DNA of 64,000 nt from positions 12,685,859 to 12,749,858 of the forward strand of contig CM064530.1 in the NCBI GenBank assembly GCA_032716605.1. The letters run 5' to 3'. Of the stretch, positions 40,101 through 48,929 are shown piece after piece (position 1 is the stretch's first letter; every line of letters begins with the position of its first letter). Under the pieces are notes generated by a model that was not told where the DNA came from, did no database searches, and worked only from the letters and a program-made list of their open reading frames with translations. The position numbers and the translations under genes were made by a program. This DNA is from Paralithodes platypus (taxonomy: Eukaryota > Arthropoda > Malacostraca > Decapoda > Lithodidae).

Positions 40101-41639
40101 ATGTAAAATTGTCTGGCAGATGTTTCAAACAGGTAGTAATGTTTGCCAGATGTTGGAATAAGGTACGAATGTCTGCAAGATATTGGAATAGGTTAGGAAT
40201 GTCTGTCAGATGTTGCAATCAGGTAATAATGTCTGCCAGATGTTGGAATAAGGTAGTAATGTCTGTCAGATGTTGCAATGTGGTAGTAATGTCAGTCATA
40301 TGTTGGAATAAGGTAGTTATGTCTGTCAGATGTTGCAATATTATAGTAATGTCTGCCGGATATTGGAATAAGGAAGTAATGTCTGTCAGATGTTGGAATA
40401 TTGTAGTAATGTCTGCCAGATGTTAGGCTACTGTGGAAATGTCTGTCAGATGTAGTAATCAGGCAGTAATGTCTGCCAGAATTTGGATTAAGGTTAACGT
40501 GTGTCAGATGTTGGAATATGGTAGTAATGTCTGTCAGATTTTGCAATAAGGTAGTAATGTCTGTCAGATGTTGGAAAAAGGTAGTATTGTCTGCCAGAGG
40601 TTGGAATAAGGTAGGAATGTCTGCCAGATGTTGAAATAAGGTAGTAATGTCTGCCAGATGTTGGAATTAGGTAGTAATATCTGTCAGATGTTGGAATATG
40701 GTAGTATTGTATGCCAGATGTTGGAATATTGTATTAATGTCTGCCAGATGTTGGAATATGGTTGTAATGTTTGTCAGATGTTGAAATAGGGTAGGCCTAT
40801 TAATGTCTGCCAGATATTGGAATATGATAGTAATGTCTGTCAGATGTTGAATAAGGTGGTAATGTCTGTCAGATGTTGGAATATACTAGTAATGTCTGGC
40901 AGAATTTGGAATACGGTAGTAATGTCTGTCAGATGTTGGAATATGGTAGTAATGTCTGCCAGATGTTGGAATAAGGTAATAATGTCTGTCAAATGTTGGA
41001 ATATGGTAGTAATGTCTGTCAGATTTTGGAATAAAGTGGTAATGTCTGTCAGATGTTGGAATATGGTATTAATGTCTTTCAGATGTTGGCATATGGTAGT
41101 AATGTCTGCCAGATGTTGGACTATGGTAGTAATGTCTGTCAGATTTGGGAATAAGGTAGTAATGTCTGCCAGATGTTGGAATAAGGTAGTAATGTCTGCC
41201 AGATGTTGGAATAAGGTAGTAATGTCTGTCAGATGTTGCAATATTATAGTAATGTCTGCCAGATGTTGCAATATTATAGTAATGTCTGCCAGATATTGGA
41301 ATACGGAAGTAATGTCCGTCAGATGTTAGAATATTGTAGTAATGTCTGCCAGATGTTAGGATACTGTGGAAATGTCTGTCATATATTGCAGGCAGGAAGT
41401 AATGTTTGCCAGAATTTGGAATATTTTTTAACGTGTGTCAGATGTTGGAATATGGTAGTAATGTCTGTCAGATTTGGGAATATGGTAGTAATGTCTGTCA
41501 GATGTTGGAATAAGGTAGTAATGTCGGCTCTCTGCAGTCTCCCATTTTCATCTTGGTAGTATGTGTAAAGGATCTGCCTCATTTGCACCAGTGTGCAATT
41601 TTTTTTTCCTATAAGAGAGAGAGAGAGAGAGAGATTGGC

Positions 41640-41765
41640 TGTGTAAGGGATCTGCCTCTCTCGTAACAGAGTCGTAGATATGTGAAATAGGCTACCCAGT
41701 GCTATAGTGGGATCAAGAACAATAGAGAATTTCAAGATAAAATCAGATAGTCATATGGACGAAAT
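41640..41765 (+). pseudogene. CR1/L2-like RT C-terminal tail, copy 1 (nonsense mutation)
   Basis: The + frame reads NRVVDM-stop-NRLP followed by IVGSRTIE.FK, the conserved WN-x-LP...FK..LD tail of CR1/L2-type non-LTR polyproteins. The tryptophan codon of the WN motif is TGA here. Upstream is a GTGTAAAGGATCTGCC-type UTR repeat and a short (AG)n. A second, better copy follows 280 bp downstream. Confidence 0.65.
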
Positions 41766-41922
41766 GGGTTGGATGTGAAAGGGATCTGCCTTTTGTGGGC
41801 CACTTGTCTCTCTGCAGATTCCCATGTTCATCTTAGTTGCATGTGTAAGGGATCTGCCTCATTTGCACAGGTGTGCAAGCAAACGAGCGACAGAGAGAGA
41901 CTGGGTGTGTAAGGGATCTGCC

Positions 41923-42045
41923 TCTATTCGTTTAGTAACAGAGTTGTAGATATGTGGAATAGGCTACCGAGTCCTATAGTGGGATCAAGAACAATAGAGT
42001 TCAACATAAAATTAGATAGGTCGAGATGGGTTGGGTGTGAAAGGC
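41923..42045 (+). pseudogene. CR1/L2-like RT C-terminal tail, copy 2
   Basis: Contains VVDMWNRLPSPIVGSRTIEF, with the motif tryptophan present (TGG). It is near-identical to the copy at 41.64 kb, and the flanking UTR-like words (TAAGGGATCTGCCTC, ATTTGCACAGGTGTGCAAG) are duplicated too, so a unit of about 280 bp is tandemly repeated. No upstream RT domain is present: a 5'-truncated or rearranged remnant. Confidence 0.65.
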
Positions 42046-43030
42046 TGCCACGGGCGTGTCTGGCCACCATTTTGGATATCATGTCAAAAGTTACCCAATA
42101 CAAAAATGCACCTTGTGTCAAAGTTTGGTCCCGATCCGACAAGCGGTTCCTGAGTTATTGCGTAAAAAGCTGACTATATATATCTTTTTATGGAAGCATG
42201 CAATACTACTTGAACCCCTGATAACGTTGCTTGCTGTTTGAGGGAGGAGGAAAGGTAAGTCACACCACACCAAAAATTGTCAAAACTTTGAAGGTCTAGA
42301 ACTTTGTTATTAAACAAGGCATTTGGCAAAGGGAGGAATTGTTAAAAACCTTAGCCAATACTCTGTCATTCACCAAAAATAAATTTGAATTATCATTATT
42401 ATTTGGTAGGGTAGGTATGTATACTTGTATAGGTAGGTTGGCTAAATAATTGCTGGAATTCGTAAGGACTCTAACTGTTTTGAGAGAGTTAAATACAAAC
42501 AAAATAATAGATCTGAATAATAAAGAGACTGTTATTTAGCAAAACTGGGGGATGCGTGGAAGCCTATAGACTGTAGACGGTAAACTTTGTGTGGGTAGCG
42601 AATGCGGTTTTAAAGTAATTTAAGAATAGACAGTTTTCAATGCTGCGGCCAAACTATTCCACCCATTTATATTCTTTTGGTGTCAAAACATTTGGAATCG
42701 CGCGCCTCATCCAACTACGCAAGTATGGCTTTGATAATCGGCGTAGTTTTCAAGATGTGGAATTTTAAGTGGAATTCGAGGTTTTTTCAAGATTGCCGGA
42801 AAAAAGCCCACGTGCAAAAGCAAAACCTTCTCTATAACATTTACGGAGCATTAGTAGTGGAGTCCATATGCCAAAGCCCAGTCGTTTCCTATGAGTGGGA
42901 GAGACGGTATTTAGGCGTCAAGTTTTTCGGGAAATCGGCTGCCACGGACCTGTTTGGCCGCAAAGCGGTTCTGGAGTTATTGCGTCGAAACCGGCGCGTA
43001 AGAAGAATTTGGATGAAAAACCGGGTTTAA
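42046..43030. other. Unassigned region with a recurring AAGCGGTTC-type motif
   Basis: No gene recognised. A motif GGCTGCCACGG followed by AAGCGGTTCYKGAGTTATTG occurs at 42,050-42,160 and, with about 75 bp less between the parts, at 42,936-42,990. This suggests fragments of one unknown dispersed repeat. A 117-codon frame at 42,677-43,030 has no features I recognise. Confidence 0.35.
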
Positions 43031-43040
43031 TGATTACAAT

Positions 43041-43129
43041 AGGGGTTCCCCCCCGTAGGGGTCGAACCCCTAATAATAATAAACACATACACCGTGTTCT
43101 TTGGTATATTAGAACACTGTTTATGTGTA
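43041..43129. other. Two adjacent inverted-repeat hairpins
   Basis: AGGGGTTC (43,041-43,048) pairs with GAACCCCT (43,064-43,071). Next to it ACACATA...GTGTTCT (43,083-43,100) pairs with AGAACAC...TATGTGT (43,111-43,128) around a loop of about 10 nt. They lie 16 bp upstream of a Mite1 5' end. Function unknown. Confidence 0.5.
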
Positions 43130-43144
43130 TCGTTCTTGTTACCA

Positions 43145-43975
43145 TTAAGGGGAGATGGGTCGTTTTTATTGTCCACCTTCTTCCTCATGTTTAGCCCTAT
43201 TAGTTTTCGGATAATATGACGTTCGGCGATTTTAAGACTTTTCGCCCCATTTCTTTGTTAATATGAAGATTTCTCGGTTCATTTAGGTGTCGATTTCTTC
43301 CTGGCGAGCGAAAGCGAGCCTGTTATCTATATGAAACCGGCCTTCGGCCGGGACATTTATCTATCGAAAAATTTACAAATCTATCTTGAGGGAGGGATTT
43401 TTTTTTGTCAAGTTTAATGGAGGTTATAGAGTAAATTTAATAAGTGGAAAAAACAAAAACATAAATGAGGAAATATATACGCCCAACCCCCCTTAATATA
43501 TACGCCCAACCCCCCTTAATATATACGCCCAACCCCCTTAATATATACGCCCAACCCCCCTTAATATATACGCCCAACCCCCCTTAATATATACGCCCAA
43601 CCCCCTTAATATATACGCCCAACCCCCCTTAATATATACGCCCAACCCCCCTTAATATACGCCCAACCCCCTTAATATATACGCCCAACCCCCCTTAATA
43701 TATACGCCCAACCCCCCTTAATATATACGCCCAACCCCCCTTAATATATACGCCCAACCCCCCATAATAAATACGCCCAACCCCCCATAATAAATACGCC
43801 CAACCCCCCCATAATATATACGCCCAACCCCCCATAATAAATACGCCCATCCCCCCATAATAAATACGCCCAACCCCCCTTAATATATACGCCCAACCCC
43901 CCTTAATATATACGCCCAACCCCCCTTAATATATACGCCCAACCCCCCTTAATATATACGCCCAACCCCCCTTAA
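43145..43975 (+). mobile_element. Mite1 copy with its 3' end expanded into a minisatellite
   Basis: Begins TTAAGGGGAGATGGG and keeps the Mite1 core (GGCGAGCGAAAGCGAGCC, CCGGCCTTCGGCCGG, ATCGAAAAATTT). The final unit of the following minisatellite ends CCCAACCCCCCTTAA. Its reverse complement TTAAGGGGGGTTGGG matches the 5' end, so the element's own terminal repeat appears to be the minisatellite unit. Confidence 0.7.
43473..43975 (+). repeat. 22-23-bp minisatellite (about 22 copies) grown from a Mite1 terminus
   Basis: Unit ATATACGCCCAACCCCCCTT plus AAT, with one C fewer in some units and AATAA variants between 43.76 and 43.87 kb. Each unit contains the TTAA plus C-run that forms the Mite1 end. 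The minus-strand Gly/Tyr/Trp-rich frame at 43,695-43,919 is an artefact. Confidence 0.92.
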
Positions 43976-44149
43976 GTGTTCATGTTTACAGCGTACAAAC
44001 AACCAAGCTAATATTCCTACCATTTGGGAAGAGTCAATCGGGGAAGAGGAGTGAAAATCTACAGCCCATTTGCTTTGGCTCCTTTTTGAGTTACAGAGGT
44101 TTAGGGTAAAGATTGTTTGGCCTGTTTATAATGAATACACAATAGGCAA
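43976..44149. other. Unassigned spacer
   Basis: Nothing clearly recognisable. It may include degraded upstream RT sequence of the fragment that follows. Confidence 0.3.
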
Positions 44150-44284
44150 TCTATGGGCAATCCACACTAAGGATACACAACTTGTTCCAATGATTAGGAG
44201 ACTGTGCTACGAGTATAGATTGAGAGCTCTTGGTCTCTTTTCGTTGGAAATGTATAGTCGACGAGGGCAATTCATTGAACACCT
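44150..44284 (+). pseudogene. CR1/L2-like post-RT fragment, cut by a Mite1
   Basis: The + frame reads TQLVP...CYEYRLRALGLFSLE...RGQFIE, matching the thumb/connection region after the RT palm of CR1/L2 elements (typically TKLVP...LSYEERLKALGLPSLE..R.RGDLIE). The frame ends where the Mite1 at 44,285 begins with TTAA. The upstream RT and downstream tail are absent. Confidence 0.6.
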
Positions 44285-44650
44285 TTAATGTATTGTTTTT
44301 GTTTTTTTCTGGACACCTTTCTCTCTCATGTCTAGCCCCATTAGTTTTGATATTTCAAGACGTTCGCCCTATTACTTTGGTGATTTCAAGATCTGTCACC
44401 CACTGTCCTTGTCAATATTAAGGCCTTTCGTGCCTTTTAGATGTCGATTTTTACCTGGCGAGCGAAAGCGAGCCTGCAATTTTGGAGTAACCGGACTTCG
44501 GCTGGGAAATTTTTACACCGAAAAATGTACATATTTATCTTGGAGGGTGTCTTGGGGGGGTGTTTATAAAGTTTGATGGAGGCCTAGGGAGTATACTTAA
44601 GAACATAAAAACAAGCACATTTCTAAAATATAACAAGAGGGTTTGTTAAC
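44285..44650 (+). mobile_element. Mite1 copy, diverged
   Basis: Recognisable order: CTTTCTCTCATGTCTAGCCC, GGCGAGCGAAAGCGAGCC, CCGGACTTCGGCTGG (hairpin partly mutated), TTTTTACACCGAAAAA, then a GATGGAGGCCTAGGGAG stretch. The 5' terminal repeat is poor and the 3' limit uncertain (TTAA at 44,597 or about 44,645). Confidence 0.65.
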
Positions 44651-44693
44651 GTGGATTATAATTATATGCTTACCTTCAAAGTGAGAAAAAAAT

Positions 44694-45106
44694 GCCGGCG
44701 TCACACGATCAAGTTTATCGGCTAGATTTATCCGAGTCTTGAATCCGATACGAGTTATCATCTTATTTTGATTGAATTTGCTGTTTATTTGCTGTATATT
44801 TGCTGTTTTTTTCCTGTTTATATGCTGTTTATTTGCTGTTTATTTGCTGTATATTTGCTGTTTATTTGCTGTTTATTTGCTGTTTATTTGCTGTATATTT
44901 GCTGTTTATTTGCTATTTATATGCTGTTTATTTGCTGTTTATTCGCATATTGCATTGGACTGTACACGATTAGAAACTCTACGATACAAAATATAGTCAT
45001 GATGAAAGAGAAAATTGTCAGATATTAGAATCGATTGTAGCTACTTTGTGACTCGGATACTGTGACTCCGATACACTCACCGCTAAAGGGATCGTGTGAC
45101 ACCGGT
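44694..45106 (+). mobile_element. Mite2 copy A (CACACGA terminal repeats) with internal minisatellite
   Basis: Left end GCCGGCGTCACACGATC, right end GATCGTGTGACACCGGT, which are inverted repeats. Subterminal parts also pair (TTTATCGG...CCGAGTC with GACTCGGATAC...CCGATAC). The same body recurs at 46.98-47.74 kb. No coding capacity: a non-autonomous element. Confidence 0.7.
44778..44946 (+). repeat. 11-bp minisatellite TGCTGTWTATT
   Basis: About 15 tandem units of TGCTGTTTATT or TGCTGTATATT inside Mite2 copy A. They are absent from the corresponding place in the copy at 47.0 kb, so they arose after the copies diverged. Cys/Leu-rich hydrophobic frames here are artefacts. Confidence 0.88.
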
Positions 45107-45129
45107 GTAACATGCAAGCATTGTTGTTC

Positions 45130-45376
45130 CGAGGAACTTGCTTCAATTGTGCCGCCTCTCCACAGCTTTCCCCGTAGAACTAGGGCAGCTGAGAGCGCCC
45201 ATGAATTTACACTTTCTCCTCCACAATGCAGAACTTCTGCTTATCAAAATTCATTTATCCCTAGAACTACTACTCTTTGGAATTCACTTCCCTCGAGTTG
45301 CTTTCCACAAACTTACAATCTACAAAAGTTTAAATCCAGTTGTTACAAACATTTTATGAATGGAGGATGCCTTTAG
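45130..45376 (+). pseudogene. C-terminal tail of a Jockey/CR1-type non-LTR RT
   Basis: The + frame ends with SAYQNSFIPRTTTLWNSLP...NLQKFKS, followed by a stop. This is the usual C-terminus of this polyprotein group (RT..LWNSLP......Y.L..FK). It is followed by a short AT-rich 3' UTR with AAATAAAACAACAAC (about 45,437-45,453) that may be the element's 3' end. No RT domain upstream: the Mite2 end at 45,106 lies just 5' of it. Confidence 0.7.
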
Positions 45377-45507
45377 GCACATGGACCTTTTTGTTTTATC
45401 TGTGTTTTTCCTTCCTCCGTTCACTGTCTCTTAAACAAAAATAAAACAACAACATGGAAATTTTATATATGATTTAATCCTTGGCTATTCTTTACAGTGT
45501 TTTATTA

Positions 45508-45511
<4 letters not shown>

Positions 45512-45570
<59 letters not shown>
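45512..45570. repeat. (TA)n microsatellite
   Basis: About 29 uninterrupted TA units followed by a T-rich run (45,571-45,590). Confidence 0.97.
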
Positions 45571-45574
<4 letters not shown>

Positions 45575-45590
45575 ATATTTTTTTTTTTTT

Positions 45591-46104
45591 GAGATGGAGT
45601 TTCATATGCTTAGATGTTACTCGTGTAGAGCGTTTTTATGGTTAGATGTGTTTTCGTGTTGGAGATTTTGTTATTTTTAGATGTAATAGTAGTAGTCGTT
45701 CCCTAGGCTGCCTGGCCAAACAGCCCCGAGCTCCTAAGGAAGGCCATGGCCGAGACCGTGTTTCCCCACACAGTTCTCAAGAAGTGTGTGTTGTGTTGTT
45801 GGCGTAAGTGATTGTGTGTTTTTACTTTTGCTATGCCGCAGAAAGATTTAATAAGGACCCAGTGCTCGGACAGACATTGCGCCTAAATGTTATCAATTCC
45901 ATGGTTCAAAGTTGGAGGTGATTATATGTGGAAATGTATTTACATATCAAGGTATGTTCTGCCTGGCGCTCATTTCCCTCAAAAGTTGTAAATAGGAGAA
46001 CAGCTTAAGAGACAAAGCTTAAGAGACAAGTAGATCATAAATCTCTCTCTCTCTCTCTTCATCTTTGCTATCCTTTCCTTCCACATTCTCTTAGGGTTGC
46101 TATC
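45591..46104. other. No gene seen
   Basis: Ordinary-complexity sequence without a recognisable element. A short (CT)9 lies at 46,042-46,059. Confidence 0.4.
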
Positions 46105-46198
46105 TCGACTAGGATGAATTCCTAGCCACCTCGCAAGGATCGTAAGCTATGTGTGGCCAGTGTATCTATGTAAATCTCTCTCTCTCTCTCTCTCTCTG
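46105..46198 (+). repeat. Dispersed repeat with microsatellite terminus, copy 1, plus (CT)n
   Basis: Contains CCTAGCCACCTCGCAAGGAT, then GTGGCCAGTGTATCTATGTA immediately followed by (CT)n at 46,174-46,198. The same words occur in reverse complement at 59.68 and 59.98 kb, the first of those also next to an AG/CT run. Confidence 0.65.
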
Positions 46199-46347
46199 CC
46201 CAGCTCACACCTCGATTTCCTCCCCAATCCTCTCTCAATCTCTCCCGCCCCCCCTCCCCCCCACCCCCACCCTCCCACTTCTCATAACTTGGGCTAATAT
46301 ATGCGGGGGAAAGCGGGCTAAGAAGTCCGGCTGTAAGTTGTCTGCGT

Positions 46348-46363
46348 GAGGGAGGTTGTGAGT

Positions 46364-46394
<31 letters not shown>

Positions 46395-46592
46395 GAGGTT
46401 GTGAGTTGTGTGTTTGTGTGCGTGTGCGTGCGTGTGTGTGTGTGTGTGTGAGTGAGGTTGTGAGTTGTGTGTGTGTGTATGTGTGTGTGTCTGTGTGTGT
46501 GAGGGAGGTTGTGAGTTGTGTGTGTGTGTGTGGGAGGTTGTGAGTTGTGTGTGTGTGTTAGTGTGTATGTGTGTGTGAAGGAGGTTTTGAGT

Positions 46593-46623
<31 letters not shown>

Positions 46624-46630
46624 GAGGCTG
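46348..46630 (+). repeat. (GT)n compound microsatellite with GAGGGAGGTTGTGAGTTGT spacer
   Basis: GT runs interrupted every 50-70 bp by a GAGGGAGGTTGTGAGTT-type spacer, about six copies. This is tandem duplication of a spacer-plus-GT unit. Confidence 0.9.
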
Positions 46631-46979
46631 TTAATGGTTATGAGATGTGTGTGAGTGTGTTTGTATATACTGTATGTGTGATCCATCTGTCTATAGAAGT
46701 GTAAAACAGATGAAACATTATTACTGAAGCATATTGTATCCAAAGCGAGATAGCCTCAAATCACGTATCTGTTTCGCTGTTAAGAAGACAACTAACAACT
46801 GAGACGAATGACAAATATAATGTAATATTTATTTTCAAAGTAATTTTATATATTTGTATGCATATTTTCTTCAATTAAATTATCATATATCTATAATTGT
46901 GACTAGAAAACATTTGCACTTTATATGGTACAGGCTTGAACAGGAATTGCTGGTTCATTTTCGGTGGTATAATTATAAT
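46631..46979. other. AT-rich region without recognised features
   Basis: No gene or repeat recognised. Confidence 0.35.
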
Positions 46980-47150
46980 AAACTGGCGAAGTATTACGAT
47001 ACACTATACGTTTATCGGCTACGTGTATCGGAGTCTTGTATCCGCCACAAGTATTCATAGTATTTATAATGAATATGCTATTTATTCATATGTTACATTG
47101 GGCTGTTCTCGATTAGGAGCTGCAAGATACAAAATGCACTCATAATGAAA

Positions 47151-47305
47151 GAGAACACTGTCAGACAATGGGTTCGGTTAAGAGAACACTGTCAGACAAT
47201 GGGTTCGGTTAAGAGAACACTGTCAGACAATGGGTTCGGTTAAGAGAACACTGTCAGACAATGGGTTCGGTTAAGAGAACACTGTCAGACAATGGGTTCG
47301 GTTAA
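47151..47305 (+). repeat. 31-bp minisatellite, 5 exact copies, ending at a Mite1 TTAA
   Basis: GAGAACACTGTCAGACAATG followed by GGTTCGGTTAA, repeated five times with no visible difference. The last TTAA (47,302-47,305) is also the first four bases of the adjacent Mite1. Confidence 0.95.
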
Positions 47306-47684
47306 GGGAGCTCAGACGTTATTGTGCAGCATAATTTACTGGTTCGGCTCAATGGTTTAAGGAGGGAGTTTAGTCTGCTCTCTAAACCTCTACTAAACTT
47401 TTAAAAAACTCCCACAAGACCCCCTTTGATATAAATGTGTACATTTATCGGTAGAAAAATGTCCCGGCCGACGGCCGATTCCTCTTCAAATACAGGCTCG
47501 CTATCGCTCGCCAGGAAAAAAAATCAACCCCTAAATGGCACGAAAAGTCTTAATATTGGCAAAGAAATAGGGCAAAAGGTCTGAAAACGCCAAACTAATG
47601 GGCCGAATGTCTTGATATCTCATAACTAATGGGGCTAAACATGAGGGAGGAGGAGGGCTCGAAAAAACAATTGCCTCCCCTTAA
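47302..47684 (-). mobile_element. Mite1 copy (383 bp, variant subfamily)
   Basis: TTAA at both ends, core CGGCCGACGGCCG and GGCTCGCTATCGCTCGCC, right end CCTCCCCTTAA. At its left end it carries about 50 extra bp (CTCAGACGTTATTGTGCAGC and so on) shared only with the copy at 63.67 kb. Confidence 0.8.
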
Positions 47685-47748
47685 AGCTTCGTTTTGACTC
47701 GGATACTGTGGCTCCGATACACCCACCGCTAAATTGCTCGTGTGACAG

Positions 47749-47965
47749 TAAAGCCGGTATCACACGAGAGCTTTCATAGTCAACATTCGATGATCAACAT
47801 TTTTCTGGCAACATTTCTGGACTATTTTGCACTGGTATCGGAAACTAGCCTCTTGGTAGATGAATTTAGGTAACCGAAATATTGTAAATGTTGACCTCAT
47901 AAGCTGCCAGACCAGTGTTGAGGATAAATGTTGAGTGAAAAAGCGTTCGTGTGATACCGGCTTAA
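47749..47965 (+). mobile_element. Mite2-family short element (about 217 bp)
   Basis: Left end AAAGCCGGTATCACACGAGA, right end TTCGTGTGATACCGGCTTAA: inverted repeats of about 20 bp. The interior has further inverted words (TCAACATTCGATGATCAAC versus GAGGATAAATGTTGAG). TTAA on the right, GTAA on the left. Confidence 0.8.
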
Positions 47966-48004
47966 GTGTACAGCACAGTTCTCAGCAAGTCGAAATTTTG
48001 AACC

Positions 48005-48216
48005 TTAACCCCTTTAGTACCGAGTTGTCCTTGTCATTATAATCTGGATATCATTATACGATTTTATCCAGCTTAGGGAGGATGTGTAGCAATTAATAGG
48101 CTTCAAACTATCTCGATTATCCATTTTAACTACCACGGTGTCCTCCTAAGCTGCATACAATCGTCTAAATATAGCTGGAATAACACAAAATATATCCTCG
48201 GTAAGGAAGGGGTTTA
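48005..48216 (+). mobile_element. Mite3 copy 1 (palindromic element, about 210 bp)
   Basis: Left end TTAACCCCTTTAGTACCGAG, right end CTCGGTAAGGAAGGGGTTTA. The interior is also an inverted repeat: ACGATTTTATCCAGCTTAGG near the left and CCTAAGCTGCATACAATCGT near the right, which could fold into one long hairpin. Related copies at 56.4 and 57.1 kb. Confidence 0.8.
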
Positions 48217-48560
48217 TAATATATAAATAATCTGAGGAATGATAAAGCATTGTATTTTTCTCGTATGTGTTCGACACTAATACAAATACTAATACAGATA
48301 CTAATACAAATGGGTGCGTTCGCCATTTATGCTCTTGACTGTAGCCTACACGTATTCCTGACCTCCACTGTACTTTTCCACATACTCATTCGAGTTTCTC
48401 TCTAATTTGCCTAACTGCTCTTAAATGAGACTTTTAATTTGTTAGCCCCTCCGACTTTTAATTCTTTGACACGGAAAACATTTTCGCTTTTTGACCCGGT
48501 ACTTCACATTTGCTGTTGGTCTTTCCGATTTTATTATTAGATCTAAAGGGGTCTATCTAT
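48217..48560. other. No gene seen
   Basis: AT-rich sequence. ACTAATACAAATACTAATAC direct repeats at about 48,271-48,310. Nothing else recognised. Confidence 0.35.
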
Positions 48561-48574
48561 CTATCTATTGCCGA

Positions 48575-48880
48575 ACGCCGTGTTCCCCGAAGGGCTGGCC
48601 ACGAACAAATTCATGCACCTCTGTCCCAAGTCAGTTGACGCCCCTGCTCCCATCCAGTACCGCTTTCACGCATATACTTCTTAACTCCATCTCAGTCTCG
48701 TACACTCTCTTAGTCATTCTCTCGCTTCCCATACGTTCCACACGGCCGAACCATCTCAGATTTTCCTTTTCACACTCTCCAACACATCTACATCCACACC
48801 AAACCGCTCTTGTACAGTACTTCCTCATTCGTCTGTCTATCCCTGCATGTAACTCTGCACGCACTTTACAATCTTCTCAC
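48575..48880 (-). pseudogene. C-terminal remnant of another non-LTR RT (RWFGRVERM motif)
   Basis: The minus-strand frame (48,631-48,864) contains ENLRWFGRVERMGSERMTKR, which matches the RLRWFGHVERM...KRV tail found in RTE-like and related non-LTR polyproteins. After a stop, the same-strand reading continues with EVHEFVRGQPFGEHGV-like sequence. It lies back to back with the + strand RT fragment starting at 48,930. Clade uncertain; no RT palm motifs present. Confidence 0.5.
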
Positions 48881-48929
48881 TCTTGGTTTGTGTCTCTCCA
48901 ACAATGTCCATGCTTCACAGTCTGGGAAT

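Larger units (their letters stand above)
26041..41525 (-). repeat. Satellite C, inverted array (30-bp minisatellite, about 500 copies, 15.5 kb)
   Basis: Continuous 30-bp units in the opposite orientation to 23.6-25.2 kb: GATGTTGGAATAWGGTAGTA followed by ATGTCTGYCA. About every 0.7-1.4 kb a distinctive unit occurs (AATAGGSWAGGCCTATWAAT, at about 26,500, 27,110, 27,830, 28,800, 29,400, 30,330, 31,690, 32,820, 33,970, 35,360, 36,490, 38,330, 39,020 and 40,790). The longest artefactual frame is 421 codons. No spacers separate the repeats, so this is not a CRISPR array. Confidence 0.97.
46980..47745 (+). mobile_element. Mite2 copy B, interrupted by a minisatellite and a Mite1
   Basis: The left part (TTTATCGGCTACGTGTATCG to GATACAAAATGCACTCATAA, 47,013-47,150) and right part (GACTCGGATACTGTGGCTCC to GCTCGTGTGACA, 47,697-47,746) match the corresponding parts of copy A. 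The middle is split by 31-bp repeats (47,151-47,305) and a Mite1 (47,302-47,684). Confidence 0.65.

Noticed and set aside
26041..41525. CRISPR array (hundreds of 30-bp repeats)
   Set aside because: The 30-bp units are contiguous with no spacers, the setting is eukaryotic and no cas genes exist. It is a minisatellite.
42677..43030. 117-codon frame as a possible small gene
   Set aside because: No recognisable motif. It overlaps a recurring unidentified repeat motif and lacks supporting signals.
43695..43919. Gly/Tyr/Trp-rich minus-strand frame, cuticle-protein-like at first sight
   Set aside because: It is a translation of the 22-23-bp minisatellite. Unit length varies and the phase is not maintained across the whole array.
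44768..45028. Cys/Leu-rich hydrophobic frames suggestive of a membrane peptide
   Set aside because: Produced by an 11-bp minisatellite (three units = 33 bp). Absent from the related Mite2 copy.
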